A stretch of 64,000 nucleotides of DNA from Bidens hawaiensis (lineage: Eukaryota > Streptophyta > Magnoliopsida > Asterales > Asteraceae). The notes beneath the pieces are model-generated. The model had not been told where the DNA came from. It saw only the letters and a program-made list of their open reading frames with translations, and searched no databases. The stretch is taken from positions 186,001 through 250,000 of the forward strand of contig JAIQDT010000666.1 of assembly GCA_021521415.1 (NCBI GenBank), read 5' to 3'. This document shows, piece by piece, positions 13,896-25,057 of this stretch. The translations under genes and the position numbers were made by a program. How positions within the stretch are numbered: the stretch's first letter is position 1; each line of letters begins with the position of its first letter.

Positions 13896-16800
13896 TTTCC
13901 CGTGGCCCGTTCGAACTTTTGCTACTACGACCAAAAGAGTATGTTCACCGTCGACCCGAAAAAACTGAGTGACGATATTTTCGGTCCTGGAGACTTATAT
14001 CGTGTACTTTATGACCCTACGAAAGAATCGGATCAATTTGATGTCCCTAGAGCATTCCCGTGGTCGTTCGAAATTTTGCTACTACGACCAAAGAGGTATG
14101 TTCATCATCTGCCCGAAAAAACTAAGTATGGGGCTATTCACTGAAACTGACCATATTTTCGGTCCAAGAGACTTCCATCGAATATTTTATAACCCTACCA
14201 AACAATGGATTAATTTGATGTCCCTATAGCTTTCCAGTGGCCCGTTCGAAATTTTGCTACTACGACCAAAGAGGTATGTTCACCGTCAGCTCGAAAAAAC
14301 TGAGTATTGGGCTATTCACCGAATCTGACAATATTTTCGGTCCTGTAGACTTCCATCTAATATTTTATGAACCTATGAAAAATCGGATCAACTTGATGTC
14401 CCTAGAGCTTTCCCGTGGCCCGTTTGATAAATTTCTACTACGGCCAAAGGGGTATGTTCACCGTCTGCCCGAAAAAACAGTGTATCGGGCAAATCACCGA
14501 ATCTGACCATATTTTCAGTCCAAGAGACTTCTATCGAATAATTTATAAGACTACGAAAGAATCAGATCAATTTGATGTCCCTAGAGCTTTCCCGTCGCCC
14601 GTTTGAAATTTTGCTGCTACGACCTAAGGGGTATGTTCACTATCAGCCCGAAAAAACTAAGTATGGGGCTATTACCGAACCGACTATATTTTCAGACCTG
14701 GAGACCTGCTTCGAATATTTTATGACCCTACGAAAGAATCAGATCGATTTGATGTCGCTAGAGCTTTCCCGTGACCAGTTCGAAATTTTGCCACTACGGC
14801 CAATGAGGTATGTTCGCCGTCAGCCCTAAAAACTAAGTATGGGGCTATTCACCCAAAATGACCATATTTTCGGTCCTGGAGACCTGCATCGAATATTTTA
14901 TGGCCCCACGAAAGAATCAGATCAATTTGATATCCCTAGAGCTTTCCCGTGGCCCATTCGAAATTTTGCTACTACGGCCAAAGGGGTATGTTCACCGTCA
15001 GCTCGAAAAAACTGAGTATGGGCTATTCATCGAATCTGACCATATTTTCGGTTCTGAAGACCTCCATCGAATACTTTATGACCCTACGAAACAATTGGAT
15101 CAATTTGATTTCCCTAAAGATTTCACGTGGCCCCTTTGATATATTTCTACTACGTCAAAGAGGTATGTTCACCAGCAGCCCGAAAAAACTTAGTATGGGG
15201 ATATTCACCGAATCGGACAATATTTTCGGTCCTGTAGACTTTCATCGAATATTTTATGACCCTATGAAAAAATCGGATCAATTAGATGTCTCTAGAGCTT
15301 TCCCGTGGCCCGTTTGATAGATTTCTACTACGGCCAAAGGGGTATGTTCACCGTCAGCCCGAAAAAACAGAGTATGGGGCTAATCACCGAATCTGACCAT
15401 ATTTTCAGTCTTAGAGACTTCCATCGAATACCTTATGATACTACGAAAGAATTGGATCAAATTGATGTCCCTAGAGCTTTCCCGTCACCCGTTCGAAATT
15501 TTGCTGCTACGACATAAGGGGTATGTTCATCGTAAGCCCGAAAAAACTGAGTATGGGGCTATTTACCGAATCTGACCGTATTTTTGGTCCTGGAGACTCC
15601 GATCATATATTTTATAACCCTAAGAAAGACTCGGATCAATTTGATGTCTCTAGAGCTTTCCCGTGGCCCATTTGAAATTTTGCTACTACGGCCAAAGGGG
15701 TATACACCGTCAGCCCGAAAAAACTGAGTGTGGGGCTATTCACCGAATCCGACCATATTTTCTGTCCTGGAGACCTCCATCGAATATTTTATAACCCTAC
15801 GAAAGAATCGGATAAATTTTATAACCCTACGTTCGAAATTTTGCTACTACTGCCAAAGAGGTATGTTCACTGTCGGCCCAAAAAAAATGAGTATCGGGCT
15901 ATTCACCGAATCTGACCATATTTTCGGTCCTGGAGACCTCCATCGAATACTTTATGACCCTATAAAAGAATTGGATCAATTTGATGTCCCTTGAGCTTTC
16001 ACGAGGCCCTTTTGATATATTGCTACTACGTCAAAGGGGTATGTTCACCAACAACCCGAAAGAACTGAGTATGGGGCTAATCACCGAATTAAACCCTATT
16101 TTCGGTCCTTGAGACTTCATCGAATATTTTCTGACCTTATGAAAGAATCAGATCAATTTGATGTCCCTAAATATTTCCCGTGGCCCGTTCGAACTTTTGC
16201 TACTACGACCAAAAGAGTATGTTCACCGTCAACCCGAAAAAACTAAGTGACGATATTTTCGGTCCTGGAGACTTCTATCGAATATTTTATGACCCTACGA
16301 AAGAATCGGATTAATTTGATGTCCCTAGAGCTTTCCCGTGGCACGTTCGAAATTTGATACTACGACCAAAAAGGTATGTTCATCGTCAGCCCGAAAAAAC
16401 TAAGTATGGGGCTATTCACCGGAACTGACCATATTTTCGGTCCTAGAGACTTCCATCGAATATTTTATAACCCTACGAAACAATCGGATTAATTTGATGT
16501 CCCTAGAGCTTTCCCGTGGCCCGTTCGAAATTTGATACTACGACCAAAAAGGTATGTTCATCGTCAGCCCGAAAAAACTAAGTATGGGGCTATTCACTGA
16601 ATCTGACCATATTTTCGGTCCTGGAGACCTCCATCGCATACTTTATGACCCTACTAAAGAATTGGATCAATTTGATGTCCCTAGAGCTTTCACGTGGCCC
16701 CATTGATATATTGCTACTACGTCAAAGGGGTATGTTCACCAACAACCCGAAAGAACTGAGTATGGGGCTAATCACCGAATTTAACCATATTTTCGGTCCT

Positions 16801-17563
16801 TGAGACTTCATCGAATATTTTCTGACCTTATGAAAGAATCAGATCAATTTGATGTCCCTAAATATTTCCCGTGGCCCGTTCGAACTTTTGCTACTACGAC
16901 CAAAAGAGTATGTTCACCGTCAACCCGGAAAAACTAAGTGACGATATTTTCGGTCCTGGAGACTTCCATCGAATATTTTATGACCCTACGAAAGAATCGG
17001 ATCGATTTGATCTCCATAGAGCTTTCCCGTGGCCCGTTCGAAATTTTGGTACTACTTCCAAAGGGGTATGTTCGCCGTCAGCCCGAAAAAACTAAGTATG
17101 GGGATATTCACCCAAAATGACCATATTTTCGGTCTTGGAGACCGGCATCGAATATTTTATGACCCCATGAAATAATCGGATCAATTTGATGTCCCTAAAG
17201 TTTTCCCGTGGCCCGTTCGAAATTTTGCTACTACAGCCAAAGGGGTATGTTCACTGTCAGCCCGAAAAAACTGAGTATGGGGCTATTCACCGAATCTGAC
17301 CATATTTTCGGTCCTGAAGACCTCGATCGAATACTTTATGACCCTACAAAAGAATTGGATTAATTTGATGTCCCTAAAGTTTTCACGTGGCCCCTTTGAT
17401 ATATTGCTACTACGTCAAAGGGGTATGTTTACCAACAGCACGAAAAAACTGAGTATGGGCTAATCACCGAATTTGACTATATTTTCGGTCCTTGAGACTT
17501 CCATCGAATATTTTATGACCTTACGAAAGAATCAGATCAATTTGATGTCCCTAAAGCTTTCCC
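13896..17563. repeat. Satellite higher-order repeat B, copy 1 (about 3.66 kb)
   Basis: Same monomer family with a different monomer order. Equivalent landmarks recur about 3,662-3,666 bp later (13,902/17,564; 14,858/18,521; 15,728/19,394; 16,871/20,537). It includes both long and 22-bp-deleted short monomers, as well as a shortened monomer near 15,800 with a repeated 'ttttataaccctacg'. The same order appears in part at 1-592 and at 51,732-53,030. Confidence 0.85.
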
Positions 17564-20500
17564 GTGGCCCGTTCGAACTTTTGCTACTACGACCAAAAGA
17601 GTATGTTCACCGTCAACCCGAAAAAACTGAGTGACGATATTTTCGGTCCTGGAGACTTATATCGTATACTTTATGACCCTACGAAAGAATCTCATCAATT
17701 TGATGTCCCTAGAGCTTTCCCGTGGCCGTTCGAAATTTTGCTACTACGACCAAAGAGCTATGTTCATCGTCAGCCCGAAAAAACTAAGTATGGGGCTATT
17801 CACCGAACCTGACCATATTTTCGGTCCAAGAGACTTCCATCGAATATTTTATAACCCTACCAAAAAATGGATTAATTTGATGTCCCTATAGCTTTCCCGT
17901 GGCCCGTTCGAAATTTTGCTACTACGACCAAAGAGGTATGTTCACCGTCAGCTCGAAATAACTGAGTATTGGGCTATTCACCGAATCTGACAATATTTTC
18001 GGTCCTGTAGACTTCCATCTAATATTTTATGACCCTATGAAAAATCGGTTCAACTTGATGTCCTTAGAGCTTTCCCGTGGCCCGTTTGATATATTTCTAC
18101 TACGGCCAAAGGGGTATGTTCACCGTCTGCCCGAAAAAACAGTGTATCGGGCTAATCACCGAATCTGACCATATTTTCAGTCCTAGAGACTTCCATCGAA
18201 TAATTTATAAGACTATGAAAGAATCAGATCAATTTGATGTCCCTAGAGCTTTCCCGTCGCCCGTTTGAAATTTTGCTGCTACGACCTAAGGGGTATGTTC
18301 ACTATCAGCCCGAAAAAACTAAGTATGGGGCTATTTACCGAACCGACCATATTTTCAGACCTGGAGACCTGCTTCGAATATTTTATGACCCTACGAAAGA
18401 ATCAGACCGATTTGATGTCCCTAGAGCTTTTCCGTGACCAGTTTGAAATTTTTCTACTACGGCCAAAGAGGTATGTTCGCCGTCAGCCCGAAAAACTAAG
18501 TATGGGGCTATTCACCCAAAATGACCATATTTTCGGTCCTGGAGACCTGCATCGAATATTTTATGACCCCACGCAAGAATCAGATCAATTTGATATCCCT
18601 AGAGCTTTCCCGTGGCCCGTTCGAAATTTTGCTACTACGGCCAAAGGGGTATGTTCACCGTCAGCTCGAAAAAACTGAGTATGGGCTATTCACCGAATCT
18701 GACCATATTTTCGGTGCTGAAGACCTCCATCGAATACTTTATGACCATACGAAACTATTGGACCAATTTGATTTCCCTAAAGATTTCACGTGGCCCCTTT
18801 GATATATTTCTACTACGTCAAAGAGGTATGTTCACCAGCAGCCCGAAAAAACTTAGTATGGGGATATTCACCGAATCTGACAATATTTTCGGTCCTGTAG
18901 ACTTTCATCGAATATTTTATGACCCTATGAAAAAATCGGATCAATTAGATGTCTCTAGAGCTTTCCCGTGGCCCGTTTGATAGATTGCTACTACGGCCAA
19001 AGGGGGTATGTTCACCGTCAGCCCGAAAAAAACAGAGTATGGGGCTAATCACCGAATCTGACCATATTTTCAGTCATAGAGACTTCCATCGAATACTTTA
19101 TGATACTACGAAAGAATTGGATCAATTTGATGTCCCTAGAGCTTTCCCGTCGCCCGTTCGAAATTTTGCTGCTACGACATAAGGGTATGTTCACCGTCAG
19201 CCCGAAAAAACTGAGTTTGGGGCTATTTACCGAATCTGACCATATTTTTGGTCCTGGAGACTCCCATCATATATTTTATAACCCTAAGAAAGACTCGGAT
19301 CAATTTGATGTCTCTAGAGGTTTCCCGTGGCCCATTTTAAATTTTGCTACTACGGCCAAAGGTGTATGTACACCGTCAGCCTAAAAAAACTGAGTGTGGG
19401 GCTATTCACTGAATCCGACCATATTTTCGGTCCTGGAGACCTCTATCGAATATTTTATAACCACACGAAAGAATCGGATAAATTTAATAACCCTACGTTC
19501 GAAATTTTGCTACTACTGCCAAAGAGGTATGTTCACCGTCGGCCCGAAAAAACTGAGTATCGGGCTATTCACAGAATCTGACCATATTTTCGGTCCTAGA
19601 GGCCTCCATCGAATACTTTATGACCCTATAAAAGAATTGGATCAATTTGATGTCCCTAGAGCTTTCACATGGCCCCTTTGATATATTGCTACTACGTCAA
19701 AGGGGTATGTTCACCAACAACCCGAAAGAACTGAGTATGGGGCTAATCACCGAATTTAACCATATTTTCGGTCCTTGAGACTTCATCGAATATTTTCTGA
19801 CCTTATGAAAGAATCAGATCAATTTGATGTCCCTAAATCTTTCCCGTGGCCCATTCGAACTTTTGCTACTTCGACCAAAAGAGTATGTTCACCGTCAACC
19901 CGAAAAAACTAAGTGACGATATTTTCGGTCCTGGAGACTTCCATCGAATATTTTATGACCCTACGAAAGAATCGGATCAATTTGATGTCCCTAGAGCTTT
20001 CCCGTGGCACGTTCGAAATTTGATACTATGACCAAAAAGGTATGTTCATCGTCAGCCCGAAAAAACTAAGTATGGGGCTATTCACCGAATCTGACCATAT
20101 TTTCGGTCCTAGAGACTTCCATCGAATATTTTATAACCCTACGAAACAATCGGATTAATTTGATGTCCATAGAGCATTCCCGTGGCCCGTTCGAAATTTG
20201 ATACTACGACCAAAAAGGTATGTTCATCGTCAGCCCGAAAAAACTAAGTATGGTGCTATTCACCGAATCTGACCATATTTTCGGTCCTGGAGACCTCCAT
20301 CGCATACTTTATGACCCTACTAAAGAATTGGATCAATTTGGTGTCCCTAGAGCTTTCACGTGGCCCCTTTGATATATTGCTACTACGTCAAAGGGGTATG
20401 TTCACCAACAGCCCGAAAAAACTGAGTATGGGGCTAATCACCGAATTTGACCATATTTTCGGTCCTTGAGACTTCATCGAATATTTTATGACCTTATGAA

Positions 20501-21516
20501 AGAATCAGATCAATTTGAAGTCCCTAAAGCTTTCCCGTGGCCCGTTCGAACTTTTGCTACTACGACGAAAAGAGTATGTTCACCGTCAACTCGAATAAAC
20601 TAAGTGACGATATTTTCGGTTCTGAAGACTTCCATCGAATATTTTATGACCCTACAAAAGAATCGGATCACTTTGATGTCCCTAGAGCTTTCCCGTGGCC
20701 CGTTCGAAATTTGATACTACGACCAAAAAAGTATGTTCATCGTCATCCCGAAAAAACTAAGTATGGGGCTATTCACTGAATCTGACCATATTTTCGGCCC
20801 TGTAGACTTCCATCGAATATTTTATGACCCTATTAAAAATCGGATCAACTTGATGTCCTTAGAGCTTACCCGTGGCCCGTTTGATATATTGCTACTACGG
20901 CCATAGGGGTATGTTCATCGTCTTCCCGAAAAACAGTGTATCGGGCTAATCACCGAATCTGACAATATTTTCGGTCCTAGAGACTTCCATCGAATACTTT
21001 ATGAGACTATGAAAGAATCGGATCAATTTGATGTCCCTAAAGCTTTCCCGTCGCCCGTTTGAAATTTTGCTACTACGACCAAAGGGGTATGTTCACCGTC
21101 AGCCCGAAAAAACTGAGTAAGGGGTTATTCACCGAATCCGACCATATTTTCAGTCCTGGAAACCTCCATCGAATATTTTATAACCCTACTAAAGAATCGG
21201 ATCAATTTGAGATCCCTAGAGCTTTCCCGTGGTCGTTCGAAATTTTGCTACTACGACCAAAGAGGTATGTTCACCGTCAGCCCGAAAAAACTGAGTATGG
21301 GGCTATTCACCGAATCCGACCATATTTTCGGTCCTGGAGACCTGCATCGAATATTTTATGACCATACGAAAGAATCGGATCGATTTGATGTCCCTAGGGC
21401 TTTCCCGTGGCCCGTTCGAAATTTTGCTAATACGGCCAAAGGGGTATGTTCGCCGTCAACCCGAAAAAACTAAGTATGGGGCTATTCACCCAAAATGACC
21501 ATATTTTCGGTCCTGG
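17564..21516. repeat. Satellite higher-order repeat B, copy 2, and tail up to the retrotransposon
   Basis: Second copy of the 3.66-kb order. It tracks copy 1 to about 20,660 and then diverges into a different monomer order. It ends at 21,516 with 'cggtcctgg', where the copia LTR begins. The monomer is resumed on the far side at 46,411 with 'cctggagacctgc', so only the 5-bp target duplication separates the two halves. Confidence 0.85.
21512..21516. repeat. Target-site duplication CCTGG (left copy)
   Basis: The five bases CCTGG directly before the 5' LTR of the outer copia element are repeated at 46,411-46,415, directly after its 3' LTR. Removing the element and one copy restores a normal satellite monomer. 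This fixes the outer limits of the insertion. Confidence 0.95.
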
Positions 21517-21927
21517 TGTTGGTGCATAATGTCAGTAGTTCAGTGTCTAGTGTCTGTAATTGCGTTTGTAATATTTTATGTTTTGTATAAGCGAAGTTGC
21601 TAACAAGTTCGCTGATATGGGCGAATTTGTTAGACAAGCGAAGTTAGTGACAACTTCGCCTGAACATGCCAGGCGAAGTTGTCGTGATTATATAAGCCAT
21701 CTGTTACGGCTTATTAATAATTAATTCAGTTTTACAGTTTTCGTGTATTCGAGTCAGAGAGAGTCTGTAATCAAGTGATCTTCGTATCAAGTGTTTAAGG
21801 TTGGTATACAACGTGTTTGATTATCGTGTGTTAATCCTATTGTTTTCTATACTCGTAACGTCTTACGTAGGGATTCCGCACCTGCGTAGTACGCGATATC
21901 TTGTGTAGATCCGGCTGGGAACCTACA
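21517..21927 (+). repeat. 5' LTR of outer copia element (411 bp)
   Basis: Begins TGTTGGTGC and ends CCTACA, so it has TG...CA ends. It matches 46,000-46,410 base for base except for about seven substitutions and no indels. It holds a cluster of GCGAAGTT/AACTTCGC inverted motifs (21,589-21,685), a TATA box at 21,689, and a U5-like end 'gggattccgcacctgcg' shared with the nested element. Confidence 0.95.
21689..21696 (+). promoter_or_regulatory. LTR TATA box
   Basis: TATATAAG lies just after the palindrome cluster. Transcription would be expected to start roughly 25-35 bases downstream. The same sequence is in the 3' LTR near 46,172. The nested element's LTR has TATATATA in the same place (31,277-31,284). 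Confidence 0.6.
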
Positions 21928-21929
21928 AT

Positions 21930-21941
21930 TGGTATCAGAGC
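21930..21941 (+). other. Primer-binding site (initiator tRNA-Met type)
   Basis: TGGTATCAGAGC starts two bases after the 5' LTR. This is the plant LTR-element sequence complementary to the 3' end of initiator methionine tRNA, which primes minus-strand DNA synthesis. Confidence 0.92.
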
Positions 21942-22439
21942 TCTTGCTCGATTGTGTGGTTCGGGATTATCACGCGGGTATAGAAATCGTTCCGTTCGAC
22001 TATTCGCGGGACGAGTTTTCTGAGTTTTAGTGTTATACTCTCCTTCTACAAGCTTAAACAACCCATAACACCTTCACAAACCTCGAAAAACCTAGAAATC
22101 TAATCTGCAGAAGCTTCGTGTTCATCAGGCGAAGTTGCCGTCACTGTTACTAGGGTTACGGCGAAGATATAAGGTTAAGCGAAGTTATCCACAACTTCGC
22201 CTACCTCTTCAAGTTCGCTTACCTCAAGCGAAGTTACCCACAACTTCGCCTACCTCCCAAGTTCGCTCAACTTAAGCGAAGTTATTCTCAAGTTCGCCTA
22301 TCCAGCGAATTTAAGAAAGTGAGCGACGTTACAAATTCACGCGAAGTTAAGCTTTAAGCGAAGTTATCCGCAACTTCGCCAACATTGCTGTTTGAAAATA
22401 AAATTTTTTATTTTCGGATTTCTTTGAGTTTAGAGAAAG
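21942..22439 (+). other. gag leader with dense palindromic GCGAAGTT motifs
   Basis: A leader of about 500 bp without a credible ORF. From 22,118 to 22,385 it holds repeated GCGAAGTT / AACTTCGC arms separated by 4-8 bases (for example around 22,170, 22,225 and 22,358) and the sister form GCGAACTT / AAGTTCGC. Each pair could fold into an RNA hairpin. The equivalent leader of the nested element is present in inverted orientation at 35,906-36,257. Confidence 0.75.
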
Positions 22440-25042
22440 ATGTCTTCGATAAACATTACTGAACTAGTAAAGATGGAAGTAGAAGCAGGTTCGGCTACAA
22501 AGGCACCTAAGATGCTCAAGAAAACTGATTATGTAGCGTGGAAAGATCGTTTTGAACAATATGTCAAGTATCAAGATGCCAAGATGTGGGTGTGTATACA
22601 AGATGGTTACATTCCACCTACTACTGAGTATGAAGGTCGTGATCAGATCAAGAAGTACAAAGAGATGGAAGATGAAGAGAAGAAGATGTATGAGGCAGAA
22701 AGTAAAGCTCATGCAGCAATTACAATGGCTCTTCCACAAGAAATTTTGCACACATTCAGAAAGTACAAGACTGCTAGAGAACTTTGGGAAGCTCTTGAAA
22801 ACCGTTATGAGGGCAATGTGGGAATTCGTGCTTCGAAGATTAAACTTCTAAAAACCCAATTCTCTGTCTTCAAGTATCTGAAAAACGAATCACTTGATGA
22901 TATTATCACCAGATATTATCATCTGATGACTGAACTCAGCAACTATTCAATTGCATACAAAGAATATGAGATTGTTGAGAAGCTTCTTGATGCTCTCCCA
23001 CCAAAATGGGAGGTGTATACAGTGTTGATAAGAGAAGATAAAGACTTTGCTGACTATGACCTGGAGACAGCAGTTAACAAGCTAAGAACGTTTGAACTGA
23101 ACATGGTACGAAAGGAGACACCTACCGATCAGGTTCAAGATCCGGGTATGTATGGTGCAAAGGTTAACTCGGGATCAAGTTCGAAAACGGAATCATCTGC
23201 TTATTACTCTAAGGGAGAGTCAGGCGCGAGCTCAACACATGAGGGACATGTATCTCTCAACATGAACGGTGATGTGTGCTATGTAGCTGGAGGTTCAAAT
23301 GCTTCTTAACCACAAGCGACCAAGAGTAGTTATTCCCAAGTGTTTCAAACAACAACTACTCGAAGATGCCCATGAGTGTCAAATCTGCTGAATAGCAGTT
23401 TGCTCTCTATGCATCTTTTATTGCTTCGTATGAGAACTACATTCAGGGTAAGATCGTTGATCCTGCAGTTTTGGATGAAGACTATGACCAGATCGATGCT
23501 GATGATCTGGAGGAGATGGATCTGCAGTGGCAGATGGCTATGATTGTCAGAATGGTGAAGAGGTTCATGAAGAAGACTGGCAGGAAGTTTGTCGGTGAGA
23601 GGCCAGGGTTTGATAAGTCGAAGGTTCGCTGCTACAACTGTTAGCAGAATGGCCACTTTGCAAAAGAATGCAAGAATGAACGTGTAGAACGCAGTCAGAA
23701 CAGATCTACACAGCAAAGTGGTAGTGGTAATGACTATAGAGCCATGATTTCCAGACAGAATGAAGAGTACAACTGGAATCTGCATGTTGAAGAAGTATTT
23801 GAACAGGCCAACTTGGCAAACATCGAAAATGCTGATAGTGAGAAGGGAACTGGCGAAGATGAAGCGTACATGGCAGATGTAGCAGACCAGCTCTCCGAGG
23901 TAAGTACCGAACTCCCTTGTACTAAGTGTGAACTTCTGTCTGAACAACTGACAACTCTAACTGATCAGTTTGTTAGTTTGGATGCGCAATATAAAACTTT
24001 AAAAGAAGATCACCACTTCACTAAAGCTAAAGAAAATAGTTACAAAGTAAAAATTAAAGCTATTGAAACAGATATTAAAAGTCTTAAAGCAAAGCTTGCT
24101 GAAAAAATTAATATGATTGATCTTAGCTATGAGGTTCTAGAAGAAAAAACCAAACTAATAGCTGAAAGAGAAAAACAGATAGCTGATCACCAGGTAAAAG
24201 TGGTGGAACTTAACAGGAAACTGGAACAATTCAGAAATTCCTCCGCTATACTTGATCACCTTGTTAGTGATCAAGGTTCTCCAAAAAGGGGAGGAATTGG
24301 TTATCATGAAGTTCCACCACCTTTCAATCATAATTACACTTTTAACCCTAGTAATCAGAAATCTGTCGATGTTGACTATGGTCAGACAGTTCCAGTTCCA
24401 GTTACTACTAAAGAACCAGAAGTTAGTAAGCCTGTTGCAAGTGTTAAAATTTCTGCTCCGAGTCCTGTCTCATCTAACTCGGACAAGTCTTCTGAGTCGT
24501 GTGACACAAATCAAGAGGAAGTGTTACCAAAAAGTGGAGAGAAAAAGAAAACATCTGAAAAGAAGTCTCCACTAAACCCGTATGTCCCACCATATGTGAG
24601 ACAAACGGGCAGTAATACGGCCTCAACACCTAAGATAACTTTTGATAAGAAAGTTGAAAACAGGTGTTGTTTTAGATGTAATCAACAAGGACATCTTGTT
24701 GCTGATTGCCCTCTGAAGCAAAAATTCAGAGGTGTGAGGCCTTTAAAATCTGAGGAAAAAGCTAACAGTAAACAATTTAATGATAAAACTGAAAACCCAT
24801 CGAATTTCAGAAAATGGACTAATCCAGGTTTTCAAAAAAATAGATCTCAGTCTTTCACTTGTAACACCCAAACCATAACTAATAATTCATTTAATTCAAG
24901 ACGGTTTTGATGGCCTCATAGACAATCCACAAGAAGGTATCCTGTTAGGACTCACAGAAATGATTATAATACTAACTTTGGACAGCCAAGGTACGGGATG
25001 TATCGACCCAAGACCAAGAGGTCTTGGGTCCCAAGATTCTAA
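22440..25042 (+). pseudogene. gag: Degenerate copia gag (nucleocapsid-type, two zinc knuckles)
   Basis: Starts at ATG 22,440 (MSSINITELV) and aligns along its whole length with the intact 873-residue gag of the nested element. The N-terminal part is a UBN2-like copia Gag region, followed by a first CCHC knuckle (near 23,630-23,670), a coiled-coil stretch (about 23,920-24,240) and a second CCHC knuckle (CFRCNQQGHLVADC, near 24,668). Breaks: TAA at 23,307, a 1-base deletion near 23,330-23,345, TAG at 23,393, TAG at 23,642 inside the first knuckle, and TGA at 24,908. The final stop is TAA at 25,040, in the same frame as pol. Two of the four nonsense codons replace glutamine codons, as expected from C-to-T change. 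Confidence 0.9.
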
Positions 25043-25057
25043 TAATCTGCTTTAATC

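Noticed and set aside
73..21473. Many repeated open frames of 60-140 codons (for example MARSNFCYYDQKSMF-type) in the satellite
   Set aside because: They repeat with the satellite, change frame with monomer length, lack codon-level conservation over nucleotide conservation and have no domain. They are by-products of the repeat, not genes.
23345..23947. 200-codon antisense frame over gag
   Set aside because: Shadow of gag; the composition is that of reversed charged coding sequence, not a membrane protein.
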